Origin: Xylanimonas allomyrinae
GTDB lineage: Bacteria > Actinomycetota > Actinomycetes > Actinomycetales > Cellulomonadaceae
DNA length: 64,000 nt
Reading direction: 5' to 3'
Assembly: GCF_004135345.1 (NCBI RefSeq)
Contig: NZ_CP035495.1
Span: 2,232,001-2,296,000, forward strand
The position numbers and the translations under genes are program-made. Below are positions 16,401 through 25,363 of the stretch, one piece after another (the first letter of the stretch is position 1; the number at the start of each line of letters is the position of its first letter). Below the pieces are notes generated by a model. That model searched no databases, was not told where the DNA came from, and saw only the letters and a program-made list of their open reading frames with translations.

Positions 16401-17906
16401 GAGCAGCAGCCCGTCGAGGTCGAGGGACGCGAGCCTCGCGGCCAGCGCGTCCGCGGCGCGGCGGTGGCCGGTCACGTAGAGCACGGAGCGGCCCGCGGCC
16501 GTGGCCTCGGCGACGACGGCGGCGACCGTCCCTGCGGCGTCGGAGCCGACGGGGGCGTCCACGTACAGGTGGCCGCCGGTCGCGAGCGCGTCGACCACGT
16601 GACGCTGTGACGGGTCGAGGTCGCCGACGCCACGCTCCTGGGCGGGCGGGGCGTCGCCGCGTGCGGGTGCCGGCACCTGGAGGGCGGTCACGGCGGCGGC
16701 GGCCGCGTCGACGCCGGCGAGCGCCGCGACGACCTCGTGCCGTGCGAGCGACGACGCGAGCTCGTCGATGTCGTCGACGAGGGCCTGCCCGGGGTGGACG
16801 AACGTCCCGACCAGCATGCGGCGGTCGAGCGTGAAGCCGTCGAGGACGGCCTCGCCGAGCGCTGCGATGCGGTCGAGCACGTCGGACGGGTCGAATCCTG
16901 CGGTGGAGAAGGTGGCCTGGGCGAGCGAGGCGGGGTCGAGCAGCGCGCCGTGGGCACGCAGGGTGCGTGCGACGACGGGGTTGAGCTCGGCGGTCGCCTC
17001 GAGCGTGAGGTCGTAGTCCGCCTCGCCGTCGCCGCGCGGGGTCAGGGTCACGGGCCGCAGGAGCACGGGGGCGTGGACGACGCGCACGGCCTGGGTGCCC
17101 GCGCTCGCGTCGCGGGCGCCGGCACCGACGCGGTCGGTCGCCCGGTCGGGGCCGGGCGCGGTGGCCGCGGCGCGCGCGGCCACCGTGACGACGGGCAGGG
17201 ACTGCGTGAGGAGCAGTGTGTCGTCGGCGTCGGTCGCGGCCGGGTCGCTCGGGGCGTCCGAGGTCGCGGCGACGTCCGTCGCGGCGTGCGCGGCGGGTGT
17301 CGCGTCGAGGACCGGCGTCTCGCTGGCCTGTCCGGGTCCGAGGGGCCCGGGGGCCGCGGCGTCCGAGGCGTCGGTCGCAGCCTCGGTGGCGTCGGCCTCG
17401 GTCGGCCGCGGGTCGCGCTGCGCGGTGACGCGCGCGAGCGCGGCGACGTCCTGCGACAGGCCGCTCGACGGCGGGGGGCCGCCGACGGGCTCGGTCCAGG
17501 TGGCGACGCCGATCGCGAGGTAGGTGGGTGCCACACCGAACCGTTGCGCGTGCTCGGCCGACCGGGCGGAGACGGCGCGGGCGCGGCGGCGCGCCGCGGG
17601 GAGTGCCGCGCGTTCGCGCAGGAGGTTGGTGAGCCGGGTGGGCCGCCCGGCGAAGAGCTGCGCGACGCCCGAAGGGTGGGCCGCGGACAGGTCGATGACG
17701 GCGTCGCCGAGCAGGCCGACGTCGGCGAGCGTGGACCCTCCGACCTGGGCGACGAGCCGTTCACGCCAGCGCGCGACGGCTTCGGCCACGGCCTCCTCGG
17801 GCGAGGCGGGCGTGACCAGGCGTGGGCGGGGCGGCGCGGCGTCGGCTGGTGCCGCGGCCGACGGCCGGCCCTCGCGGGCGGCGGTGGTGCGTCGGACGGC
17901 GTTCAC
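13422..17906 (-). CDS. Giant helicase-like protein with degenerate NTPase and VSR-like nuclease domain
   Basis: A 1494-residue protein; the GTG at 17906 starts VNAVRRTTAA, where coding character begins. The order of parts is: N-terminal region with WRERLVAQVGG; an SF1 helicase core from about 640; a long helical insertion; and helicase C-terminal motifs (GIVTVTSVHADRIREAL, DVTGVSGLSRDAIVLSLGFG). A C-terminal restriction-endonuclease-like domain follows (ILVVGHPDL-type strand, ARQVAERLERLGWVVTQVWS), then an acidic Pro-rich tail. The Walker A position reads APVGSDAAGTV with no Gly-Lys-Thr/Ser, and Walker B reads LVVLDAIQHV instead of DEAQ. ATP hydrolysis is therefore doubtful. Such proteins are widespread in actinobacteria; the role is unknown. 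Confidence 0.65.
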   Translation of the reverse strand: MNAVRRTTAAREGRPSAAAPADAAPPRPRLVTPASPEEAVAEAVARWRERLVAQVGGSTLADVGLLGDAVIDLSAAHPSGVAQLFAGRPTRLTNLLRERAALPAARRRARAVSARSAEHAQRFGVAPTYLAIGVATWTEPVGGPPPSSGLSQDVAALARVTAQRDPRPTEADATEAATDASDAAAPGPLGPGQASETPVLDATPAAHAATDVAATSDAPSDPAATDADDTLLLTQSLPVVTVAARAAATAPGPDRATDRVGAGARDASAGTQAVRVVHAPVLLRPVTLTPRGDGEADYDLTLEATAELNPVVARTLRAHGALLDPASLAQATFSTAGFDPSDVLDRIAALGEAVLDGFTLDRRMLVGTFVHPGQALVDDIDELASSLARHEVVAALAGVDAAAAAVTALQVPAPARGDAPPAQERGVGDLDPSQRHVVDALATGGHLYVDAPVGSDAAGTVAAVVAEATAAGRSVLYVTGHRRAADALAARLASLDLDGLLLDVPPVPTWRQEVARRLLTAMASEPEPLDDDGVAQLRDALIGAGHQLAGYIAALHQSRAPWQVSAYDALQALARLTADRPAPSTSVRLAPSTVVALSGDARRAVAADLQQAAELGAFTLRATSTPWFDALLLTDDDAREALVRVRRLKDTTLPQLRRQVAFVTEITGLTPPTTVGAFGEQLTMLGGMRGTLDLFHPMVFERTAADMVQATATRKWRAEHGVEMGWFTRRRLRKHAKDMVRPGVRVPDMHAALREVQAQREVWAQHAERGGWPTLPEGLATIEDTHEAVRIDLDALEPVLTTTPLGGGLADLALDGLAERLERLAADADSLDTLPARTAALRRARAAGVGELVDDLIARRVDVSLVIPELELAWWSSVFEQLLAADPALAGQDGAGLDALARRFRELDRRHVASLSGPVRAAVRAHLGAAMRDDRADAEALFTELIEGRLTSLRDLATRHGEVLRRLRPAVVATPTLVPRLLPAVRTVDLVVLDAIQHVPLETVVPALARGRQIVVIGDVRSASGTAVLELAGVLPHVTVQPRESRRDPELTRLLARHGYAGLVRPAPLPRAEALVHLDLVDGSGMPDPSSGTVESTQAEVDRVVELAIEHALTRPEETLGIVTVTSVHADRIREALLAEVRANPALAPFFSGARPEPVVVADVTGVSGLSRDAIVLSLGFGRTPHGRVLHRFGVLSEPGGDAMLLGALGATRRRLRVVTCFLAGDLDPERLRGAGPRLLAEVLQFAQVRSDVADQVALGNGVDVSSAPDRLLVDLGERLWRLGYLVETDYGLPDGDRIPLVVGHPDLPGELLVAVLTDDDAYVAEPSVRVRARQVAERLERLGWVVTQVWSAAAFLDPDGEADRVRGLVQRVRDERIGTAGGVVPPREVVVPHLPAEDDDEDEAPFAGPAAPHPDETAAPARDVAGEPEEPDRTGAGDTARVVDGPDGNAVALGDETRGLDEPDAHGVRDDQAARDASDEEPAAPAPLPSDPS

Positions 17907-18030
17907 GCGCGCCACGCTAGGCGCCGTCGCGGCGCGGCGTGCGACGGCACGCCGGGGCGGGCCGAGGCCGACCGGGCTGACGCGCCCGGCTGCGGGGCGA
18001 GGTGTGCGGGAGCAATGGCGCCGGAGATGA

Positions 18031-18064
18031 CGATGCCCTCCGGCAGGGGGTCCGAAGGGCATCG
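18031..18064. other. Hairpin in the helicase-MFS divergent interval
   Basis: Perfect 9-bp arms CGATGCCCT and AGGGCATCG with a 16-nt loop lie in the 331-bp gap between two divergent genes. On the plus strand it is followed by TTTCC. The rest of the gap holds the TAGGAT -10 box of the MFS gene and nothing else I can name. Confidence 0.5.
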
Positions 18065-18237
18065 TTTCCGGGCCGGAACCCGGTCGAGGGTGGCGCACGC
18101 CACGCAGGGGGCGGGCGGCACGCGCCACCACGGGAGAGTGTTGCTCTAGGTGCGCCCGCACGTCAACCGTTTCCGAACAATCGTCCAACTCAGCGGGACG
18201 GCCGTGGTCGAGCCGTGAGACGTAGGATCTCGTACTC

Positions 18238-19503
18238 GTGACCGGAGTCCTCGAGGTGATCGCGCCCCGCTCCCTCGGAGGCCCGTACCGGTGGCTCCTG
18301 GCGTCCGCGTGGACGAGCAACATCGGCGACGGCATCGCGCTGGCCGCGGGCCCGCTCCTCGTGGCCTCCCAGACCCGCTCGGCCGTGCTCGTGGCCCTCG
18401 CGGCGCTGCTGCAGCGCCTGCCGTGGCTGCTGTTCGGGCTGTGGGCGGGGGCGGTCGCGGACCGGCTCGACCGCCGCCGTGTCGTCATGGTCGCCAACGT
18501 GCTGCGCGCCGTCGTCGTCGCGTCGCTGTGCGCGGCGATCGTGACCGGGGCGGTGAACATCCGCGTCGTGCTCGCCACGATGTTCCTGTACGGGGTCGCG
18601 GAGGTCTTCGCCGACACGACGTCGCAGACGCTGCTGCCGGCGCTGGTGCCGCGTCGTCACCTGTCGGTCGGTACGCACCGCATGCAGGCCGCGTTCCTGA
18701 CGTGCAACCAGCTCGTGGGGCCGCCCGTGGGTGCGTTCCTGTTCGCGCTGGGCGCGGTGTTCCCGTTCGTGGTGCAGGTGGTGTGCGCACTGCTCGCGGT
18801 GGTGCTGGTGGCGCGCATCGCGTCCTCGCCCGCGCCCGACGGCGCCCCGGGCCTCGTGGTGCAGCGCGGCGCGGAGCGTACGCACGTGCGCCGCGACATC
18901 GCCGATGGCGTGCGCTGGGTGTGGGGGCATGCGCCGGTGCGGACGCTGGCGCTCGTGATCCTCGTGTTCAACGTCACCTGGGCTGCCGCGTGGTCGGTGC
19001 TGGTGCTGTGGTCGCGTGACCACCTGGGGATGAGCGAGGTGGGCTTCGGGCTGCTGACGACGGCGTCGGCCGTGGGCGGGCTGGCCGGCACGGCGCTGTA
19101 CTCGCGCATCGAGCGACGGTTCTCGCTCGCGGCGGTCATGCGCGGCTGCCTGCTGCTGGAGGTGGCCACGCATCTCGCGCTCGCGCTGACGACGGCGGGG
19201 TGGCTCGCGATCGTCATCATGGTGGAGTTCGGTGCGTACGCGTTCGTGTGGGGCACGGTGTCGACCACCGTGCGCCAGCGGGCGGTGCCGCAGCGCCTCC
19301 AGGGCCGTGTGGGCTCGGTCTACATGATGTGCGTCTTCGGCGGCCTGGTGGCGGGTCAGGCGCTGGGCGGGCTGATCGCCGAGCGCTGGGGCCTGACGGC
19401 CCCGTTCTGGTTCGCGTTCGCCGGCGCCGGCCTGACCCTGGCCTGCATCTGGCGCCCCCTGGCCCACATCGCCCACGCGGACGCGGCCCCGACACCCGTG
19501 TAG
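18238..19503 (+). CDS. MFS exporter (EntS/MFS_3 family)
   Basis: A 421-residue protein with about 12 hydrophobic segments. The start WLLASAWTSNIGDGIALAAG and the loop LWAGAVADRLDRRRVVM (motif A, G...DR..RR) are typical of the MFS_3/enterobactin-exporter group. DTTSQTLLPALVPRRHL follows, as usual in that group. It most likely exports a small hydrophobic compound; the substrate is unknown. The GTG start is 9 nt downstream of TAGGAT, suggesting a leaderless transcript. A conserved palindromic repeat lies just after the stop codon. Confidence 0.85.
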   Translation: MTGVLEVIAPRSLGGPYRWLLASAWTSNIGDGIALAAGPLLVASQTRSAVLVALAALLQRLPWLLFGLWAGAVADRLDRRRVVMVANVLRAVVVASLCAAIVTGAVNIRVVLATMFLYGVAEVFADTTSQTLLPALVPRRHLSVGTHRMQAAFLTCNQLVGPPVGAFLFALGAVFPFVVQVVCALLAVVLVARIASSPAPDGAPGLVVQRGAERTHVRRDIADGVRWVWGHAPVRTLALVILVFNVTWAAAWSVLVLWSRDHLGMSEVGFGLLTTASAVGGLAGTALYSRIERRFSLAAVMRGCLLLEVATHLALALTTAGWLAIVIMVEFGAYAFVWGTVSTTVRQRAVPQRLQGRVGSVYMMCVFGGLVAGQALGGLIAERWGLTAPFWFAFAGAGLTLACIWRPLAHIAHADAAPTPV

Positions 19504-19510
19504 GAGGGCG

Positions 19511-19578
19511 TCAGGTCGGCATTCCGTCGTCGGGTCGTGCGCCCGGGGGCACGAGTAGACGACGGAGTGCCGACCTGA
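19511..19578. repeat. Dispersed palindromic element, copy 1
   Basis: A 68-nt near-perfect inverted repeat with outer arms TCAGGTCGGCA and TGCCGACCTGA. The inner arms are TCCGTCGTC and GACGACGGA, and the GC-rich centre contains GTGCGCCCGGGGGCAC. It lies 7 nt after the MFS stop codon. Three further copies are at 61283, 62354 and 63651. Confidence 0.95.
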
Positions 19579-19665
19579 CCCGTCGTCCCCCGGGGGGACG
19601 GCGACGGGGCGGGAGTCGGGCGGTGGGGGGACGCGTCGTGGGGCCAGGGGTGTCAGCCTGGGGGC

Positions 19666-20370
19666 ATGAGTTCACTTCTGAGTGCCCGTGGCCTGGGCAT
19701 GGCCTACCGGGGCGCGCCGGCTGCGGCGCTCGACGGCGTCGACCTCGACGTGGCGGCGGGCGAGTCCGTCGCCGTCATGGGCGCCTCCGGCTCCGGCAAG
19801 ACGACCCTGCTGCACGTGCTCGCCGGCATCCTGCGCCCGACGTCGGGCACGGTCACCCTCCAGACCGCGCGGGGCCCGGTGGGCGTCCACGCGCTCGACG
19901 ACGCCGGGCGCTCGCGGCTGCGGCGCGAGGAGCTCGGCTTCGTGTTCCAGCAGGGCCTGCTGCTCGACGAGCTGAGCGCGCTCGAGAACGTGGCGGTCGC
20001 CCGCATGCTCAGCGGCGTGCCGCGCGCCCAGGCAGAGGCGGAGGCCGCGCAGTGGCTCGCCGCGCTCGGCCTGGCCGGGCTCGAGCAGCGGCGGCTCGGC
20101 GCGCTGTCGGGCGGGCAGGCCCAGCGCGTCGCGATCGCCCGGGCCCAGATCACCGGGGCCCGCCTGCTGTTCGCCGACGAGCCCACGGGCGCCCTCGACT
20201 CGCGCACCGGGGCCGAGGTGCTCGACCTGCTGCTGGGCGCCGTCGCGCAGGGGCGCACGCTCGTCGTCGTCACGCACGACGCCGGGATCGCCGCGCGCTG
20301 CGACCGCGTCGTCGAGCTGCGCGACGGGCGCGTCGTCGGGGACCGGCACCGTGCGGGAGCGCGGGCATGA
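19666..20370 (+). CDS. ABC transporter ATP-binding protein (MacB/LolD type)
   Basis: A 234-residue nucleotide-binding subunit with Walker A GASGSGKTTL, Q-loop FVFQQGLLLDELSALENV, signature LSGGQAQRVAIARA, Walker B LLFADEPTGAL and H-loop VVVTHD. The Q-loop sequence and 'RL....LGFVFQ' spacing are those of exporters that pair with FtsX-like permeases. It overlaps the downstream permease gene by 4 nt (ATGA), so the two are made together. The likely role is export of lipids, peptides or antibiotics. Confidence 0.9.
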   Translation: MSSLLSARGLGMAYRGAPAAALDGVDLDVAAGESVAVMGASGSGKTTLLHVLAGILRPTSGTVTLQTARGPVGVHALDDAGRSRLRREELGFVFQQGLLLDELSALENVAVARMLSGVPRAQAEAEAAQWLAALGLAGLEQRRLGALSGGQAQRVAIARAQITGARLLFADEPTGALDSRTGAEVLDLLLGAVAQGRTLVVVTHDAGIAARCDRVVELRDGRVVGDRHRAGARA

Positions 20371-21701
20371 CCACGCTCGCCCTCGCCCGCCTGTTCGCGC
20401 GCCGCACCGAGGGCGACCGGCTCGCCTCCGCGCTCCCCGTCGCCTCGTTCGCGCTCGTCACGGCGCTGCTGCTCGTCGTGCTGGGCGGCGCGCGGGCGTT
20501 CTTCCGGATGCCGGGGCCTGAGGCGGGCACGTACCAGGTGCTGGCCGTGACCGCGCTGACGCTGCTCGTGGTGCCGCTGTTCACGCTCGGCGTGGCGGCC
20601 GCGAAGAACGCGGCCCGGCGCCGCGACGACCGGTTGTCGTCGCTGCGCCTGCTCGGTGCGACGACACGCACCGTCTCGCTGCTGACCGTCCTGGAGGCTG
20701 CGGGCGGCGCGCTCACTGGGGCCGTCGCGGGAACCGTGCTCTATGCCGCGCTCGCCCCGCTGGTCGGGCTGCTGCACTTCGCGGGCAGGCCGCTGGGGGC
20801 ACAGGTGTGGCTGCCCTGGTACTGGCTGCCGGCGGTGTGGGCCGGCGTGGCGCTGGTCGCGGCCGGGTCGGCGGCCGTGGGGCTGCGTGGCGTGGCGCTC
20901 ACCCCGCTCGGGGTCCGCACGCGGCAGCGGCCGGGCCGGGCCGGCTGGTGGCGGGCGGTCGTGGCGGTCGTCGTCGTGCTGCTGAGCGCGGTGACGACGG
21001 CTGCGCTGCGCGAGCTCGGCTCACGGTGGGGGTTCGCCGCGATCCTCGCGGGTGTCGCCGGGGCGTTCGGCTGCGCGCTGCTCGCGCTCGACGCCGTCGG
21101 GCCCTGGTACGTGCGGGTGCGTGCGCGCCGCCTGCACCGGCGTGCGGGAGACGTGCCGCGCCTGCTGGCGGCCCGGATGATCCTCGAAGACCCGAAGGCC
21201 GCATGGCGGCAGGTCGCCGGGGCCAGCGTGACGACGTTCGTCGGCGTGGTCGCCGGTGCCGGGCTCGCACTGGTCCAGCGCGACCCCACGTCGCGCTCCG
21301 AGGACGTGCTGTTCACCGACATCCGCACGGGCGTGTTCCTCACGCTCGTCATCTCGTTCCTCATGGTGGCGTGCACCGTGGCCGTCAACCAGGCGACGGC
21401 GACGCTGGACCGGGCGCGCGTGCACGTGTCGCTCGACCGGCTCGGCGTGCCGCCCGCGCTGCTCGCGCAGGCCTCGCGGCGCTCGGTCATGTCGGTGCTG
21501 TGGACGGTCGTGGTGGGCTCGGCGGCCGTGTCCGTGGTGCTCGTGTTCCCGATCGTGGGGGCGGCGGTGCTGATGCGCCCGCTCGCGGTGGGTGTCGTCG
21601 TCGCGGTGTTCGCGGGCGGGTTCGCCCTGGTGCGCGCCGGGGCGTCGGTCGCGGCACGGCTCGTGCCGGGGATCCTGGCGAGGCCCGAACGGGTGCTGTA
21701 G
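20367..21701 (+). CDS. FtsX-like ABC transporter permease
   Basis: A 444-residue membrane protein with about 8-10 hydrophobic segments arranged as in FtsX/MacB-type permeases. The cytosolic motif RRDDRLSSLRLLGATTRTVS matches the 'R...E....ALGAT' coupling helix that contacts the ATPase. A second copy, LDRARVHVSLDRLGVPPALL, precedes the C-terminal membrane pair. It is the partner of the overlapping ATPase gene. A strong hairpin follows the stop codon. Confidence 0.85.
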   Translation: MTTLALARLFARRTEGDRLASALPVASFALVTALLLVVLGGARAFFRMPGPEAGTYQVLAVTALTLLVVPLFTLGVAAAKNAARRRDDRLSSLRLLGATTRTVSLLTVLEAAGGALTGAVAGTVLYAALAPLVGLLHFAGRPLGAQVWLPWYWLPAVWAGVALVAAGSAAVGLRGVALTPLGVRTRQRPGRAGWWRAVVAVVVVLLSAVTTAALRELGSRWGFAAILAGVAGAFGCALLALDAVGPWYVRVRARRLHRRAGDVPRLLAARMILEDPKAAWRQVAGASVTTFVGVVAGAGLALVQRDPTSRSEDVLFTDIRTGVFLTLVISFLMVACTVAVNQATATLDRARVHVSLDRLGVPPALLAQASRRSVMSVLWTVVVGSAAVSVVLVFPIVGAAVLMRPLAVGVVVAVFAGGFALVRAGASVAARLVPGILARPERVL

Positions 21702-21710
21702 CGAACGCCG

Positions 21711-21749
21711 AGGCCCCGCCCGGGATCTGGTGGATCCCGGGCGGGGCCT
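21711..21749. terminator. Strong bidirectional terminator
   Basis: Perfect 17-bp arms (AGGCCCCGCCCGGGATC and its complement) with a 5-nt loop lie between the convergent permease and LPXTG-protein genes. There is no U tract, as usual in high-GC actinobacteria. Confidence 0.85.
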
Positions 21750-21766
21750 GGCCCGCACGGCCTCGA

Positions 21767-24700
21767 TCAGGCCCTGCGGCGCCGGAAGACGCCGACGGCC
21801 ACCCCGGCCAGCGTCACCAGCGCGATCCCGACGGCCGGCGGTACGCCGCCCGTCCTTCCTGGCCCGCCTGTGAGCGGGAGCTGGAGGTACAGCTCGTCCG
21901 GCACGACCAGAGGCCGTTCCACCGGGTTCTCGGTGCACCGCGCGTCGCCGGCCGGGCACGCGTCGGGTGCCCGTTCGCCCGTGGCGGTCACCACGTTGCG
22001 CAGCACGGCCGACTGCGGCCCGTCGTGCGCAACCTGCACGGTGTAGCTGACGGTCGCCGTCGCCCCGGCGGGCAGGTAGCCGGCAACCCGGATGACCTGC
22101 GCGTCCTCGTCGAGCCTCGCGGCGATCGGGACGTCGGCGCCCGGTCCCGTCTGGAGCGACCCGGGCACGATCGCGGCGTCGTCGAGCACGTCCGCGAGGT
22201 GGTCGGTGAGGTCGACGGTCGCCTCGGTCCCCCCGCCGTTGCGGAGCGTGATCGTGTACCGCACGGCCTGCTCGCCCTGCACGGTGGTGCCGTTGCCGAC
22301 GTCGGGCGACTTGGTCACGGTGAAGCCCTGGTTCAGCAGCCGCACGCCGGCGGCGTCGCCGGCGACGAGCACCGGGCCGCCCGGGTCGAGCGGGTCGTCG
22401 CCGGCCTTGACGGCCTGCGCGCTCGCGGTGTCGACGACGACGCCGGGGGCCGAGTCGTCGTAGACGACGTCGTACCGGCGGCACTCGCTCTGCCCGACGG
22501 CGAGCGCCGCCACGCCGAACCCGCCCAGATCGGGGTGCAGGTCGTCGGACACGACGACGTCGTGCAGCACGCCCTGGCCCGTGTTGGTGACGCACACGCG
22601 GTACGGCACCGGCTCGCCGACGGCGTACACCGGGTAGCCGGCGGCGTCGTCCGCGTCGAGCCACGACGCGTCGTCGTCGGGGTCGGCGCCGGGGCTGAGC
22701 ACCGACTTGCGGACCACCGCCGAGGAGAACGGCGCCACCGTGACCACCGCCGACGCGCGCATGGCGAGGCGGGTCCTCCCCGCGCGTGCCGTCGCCGCAT
22801 TCTCCAGCACGTCGTTGGCGCTCATCCCCTGCGTCCGGTACTCGACCTGGAAGCTCCGGATCCCCTGCGGGGCGAGGCTGCCGCCGATCACGCGGATCGC
22901 GGTCGGGTGCGGGGTCGGGTCGGTCGTCCAGCCCACCGTGTTCCCGGTGACCGATCCTGCGGAGCCGTTGCTCGCGCCGGCCGGGTCGGCCGAGATGAGC
23001 GACGGGTCCGCCTGCGTGTAGTACACCGTCGAGCCGGGGTCCGCGTCGACTGCCGTGATCTCGTAGGAGCCCGTGAACTGCGTCCTCCGCCCGTCGCCCA
23101 CATAGGGCAGCACGTCGATGACGTCGGTGAAGGATTGCGGCACCGGGTCGGCCGAGGACACCGCCACCTGCCAGGTGCCCGTTCCCGTGCCCGTGCCGTC
23201 CGGGTTCGCGATCACCGGCGAGCCGGAGGTCTTCGACAGCCGGGTCACGCCCATGTCCATGATCCACACGGGTGCCGAGCTGTTCGCCGTCGTGCCGTCC
23301 ACGGTGGCCCGGACGGAGTCGGTGACGACCGCGCCCGGTGTGGCGCCCGCGGGCAGCGTCACGTCGAAGGAGAGCTGTTCGGGGCGGTTGACCGCGAGCC
23401 CGTCGAACACCCAGGTGAGCACCTGGCGGCCGCCCGCCACCGTGACCTTCGGCGTGGCCGTCGCCGATCCGGGGACGTACATGACCCCGGGTGGCAGCGT
23501 CTCGACGAGCTCGAAGCCGTTCGCGACGCGGATGGCGTCCGCGTTGCCGCGCGCCTCGTAGGTCAGCGAGTACCGGACCGTCGCCCCGGGCAGCGCGGCG
23601 GCCTGGTCCACGGTCTCGGTGACGACGGGCCGGGTGGCCACGACGCGCAGCACGTCGCGCATGTGGCTGACCCACGGGTAGCGCAGCCCTGGCGTGGGCA
23701 GAGGCGTTCCCAGGTCGCTCCCGCCCACCCGGGTGTAGTACCGCCAGTCGGCCGCGGCCAGCGTGGTCGTCGTGGCGTTGGCGTACGTGGCCCACATCCA
23801 GACGTCCTGGCCGACCGGGGTGCCAGGCTTGATGACGGAGACGACGTCGAGGCCGACCCGGTCGGCGCGGACGCGTTCGTTGATCTGGTAGACGGCGCGG
23901 ACGGCCTTGACCGAGCTCCGGTCGGCCGGAACCTGGGAGGTCCAGCCGTTCGCGGCTCCGCACCCGCGCCACGCGTCGGGGTTGTAGGCGGCGCTGCGCG
24001 GGTCCATCTGGGGGTCGGACCCGACGTAGTACTCGATGGTGGCGGTCGCGACGCTGCCGACCGCCTCACCGGAGTCGAGCGTGAGGCTCGCCGACTCGAA
24101 CGTCACGTACTTCGGGTCGAGGATGCTGCACAGGCCACCCGTGCGGTCGGAGGCCGCCGAGGCAGGGGCGGACCGGTAGGCGAACCCGACCCGCTGGGAG
24201 ACCCGGGCGCCGATCGGGGCGGTGTACGTGTTGGTGAGGGCACCGGCGTTCGACCCGCTGACCGAGGGGGTCCACCAGCCCGAGATCGTCCCCGACGTCC
24301 ACAGCACCGACGCCGCGTTGTTCTTCGGGTCGTCCTTGACGAGGGTGTGGTTCTGATCCTGCGCGGTGTACTCCGGAGCGCTCGCGGTGATCGCCACGTT
24401 GCCCGTGGCTGCCGTCGTGACCTGTCGCAGGACGATCTCCCCGGACGCCACCGCGGCGGTCCCCGCGGGCAGCAGCTTGCCCCGGGAGTCCTTCGTGGGT
24501 CGCGTGACCTGGGAGTAGTCGATGCCCGACAGGTGCATCACGACGACGGCGTCACCGGACTGGGGCGTCTTCTCGCGCACGCTCACCGTGCACGACCTGA
24601 CGAACGGCGCGGTGCGGTCCGGTTCGTGCCCGCCGCCCGACCAGGGGTGTCCGGCGACGGGCCCCGACGTGAACGCCCCGCACGACAGCGCCTGCCAGTC

Positions 24701-25363
24701 CCCGCTGACGGAGCCGTCGACCTGGATCTGGATGTCGATGTCCTGCGGACCGGCGGCCGCACGCCGGTTGTGGAACAACGTCCACTGGAACGTGAACACG
24801 CGCCCGGTGCCGTCCTGGTAGGAGTTGGGTGACGCGTCTCCCCAGGCCATGTCGAGGCCGAACGGGGTCGCGATGGGAACCGGGTCGAGCGTGACCTCCT
24901 CGCCGCCGTAGCTCCCCGACAGCTCGACGGCCTCGCCGCCGACGCCGTCGGCCACGACCGTGGTCGCCAGCCGCAGCGCGGTGCCCTCGGCCTGCGTCCC
25001 CAGGTTGCAGACGAGGCTTCGCCCGTCGGCGGAGATACCTGACGGCGGCGTCACGCCATCGACCCGGCACGCGATCGGGAGCCTGTCGAACGTGCCGTGG
25101 ACCACCGTGAACGTCGCGGTGACGTTGTCGACCGCCGCGGGCTGGTCCCCGTCGTCGCCGACGTTGACGCTCAGGTACCAGTTCGCGGTCACCGAGCTGG
25201 CGACCACGACGACGTCCGGCACCGCGGCGCCCCACTCCCCCACCAGGAGCGCCTCGGCACCCACCGCCGGCAGGGGTGCCGCGATCAGCGCGAGCACTGC
25301 TGCGAGCGCCGCCACCCCGGCAGCGCGGGCACCACGCCACACGCCGTCACCGCCCCGGCCCAT
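21767..25363 (-). CDS. Large LPXTG cell-wall-anchored adhesin-like protein with DUF11 repeats
   Basis: A 1198-residue secreted protein. The ATG at 25363 follows GGAGG. A signal peptide (GVAALAAVLALIAAPLPAVGAEA) comes first, then long beta-rich modules. The C-terminal third contains DUF11-type repeats typical of Gram-positive surface proteins (PVPYRVCVTNTGQGVLHDVV, KSPDVGNGTTVQGEQAVRYT, VRYTITLRNGGGTEATVDLT). It ends with sorting signal LPLTG, a hydrophobic helix and RRRRA. Sortase would attach it to peptidoglycan. It is transcribed away from the LuxR regulator across a 315-bp gap, which suggests control by that regulator. Confidence 0.85.
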   Translation of the reverse strand: MGRGGDGVWRGARAAGVAALAAVLALIAAPLPAVGAEALLVGEWGAAVPDVVVVASSVTANWYLSVNVGDDGDQPAAVDNVTATFTVVHGTFDRLPIACRVDGVTPPSGISADGRSLVCNLGTQAEGTALRLATTVVADGVGGEAVELSGSYGGEEVTLDPVPIATPFGLDMAWGDASPNSYQDGTGRVFTFQWTLFHNRRAAAGPQDIDIQIQVDGSVSGDWQALSCGAFTSGPVAGHPWSGGGHEPDRTAPFVRSCTVSVREKTPQSGDAVVVMHLSGIDYSQVTRPTKDSRGKLLPAGTAAVASGEIVLRQVTTAATGNVAITASAPEYTAQDQNHTLVKDDPKNNAASVLWTSGTISGWWTPSVSGSNAGALTNTYTAPIGARVSQRVGFAYRSAPASAASDRTGGLCSILDPKYVTFESASLTLDSGEAVGSVATATIEYYVGSDPQMDPRSAAYNPDAWRGCGAANGWTSQVPADRSSVKAVRAVYQINERVRADRVGLDVVSVIKPGTPVGQDVWMWATYANATTTTLAAADWRYYTRVGGSDLGTPLPTPGLRYPWVSHMRDVLRVVATRPVVTETVDQAAALPGATVRYSLTYEARGNADAIRVANGFELVETLPPGVMYVPGSATATPKVTVAGGRQVLTWVFDGLAVNRPEQLSFDVTLPAGATPGAVVTDSVRATVDGTTANSSAPVWIMDMGVTRLSKTSGSPVIANPDGTGTGTGTWQVAVSSADPVPQSFTDVIDVLPYVGDGRRTQFTGSYEITAVDADPGSTVYYTQADPSLISADPAGASNGSAGSVTGNTVGWTTDPTPHPTAIRVIGGSLAPQGIRSFQVEYRTQGMSANDVLENAATARAGRTRLAMRASAVVTVAPFSSAVVRKSVLSPGADPDDDASWLDADDAAGYPVYAVGEPVPYRVCVTNTGQGVLHDVVVSDDLHPDLGGFGVAALAVGQSECRRYDVVYDDSAPGVVVDTASAQAVKAGDDPLDPGGPVLVAGDAAGVRLLNQGFTVTKSPDVGNGTTVQGEQAVRYTITLRNGGGTEATVDLTDHLADVLDDAAIVPGSLQTGPGADVPIAARLDEDAQVIRVAGYLPAGATATVSYTVQVAHDGPQSAVLRNVVTATGERAPDACPAGDARCTENPVERPLVVPDELYLQLPLTGGPGRTGGVPPAVGIALVTLAGVAVGVFRRRRA

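Noticed and set aside
20807-24832. A 1341-codon plus-strand open frame across the permease and LPXTG genes
   Set aside because: It crosses a strong terminator and two real genes and shows no protein motif. It is an antisense artefact of high GC content.
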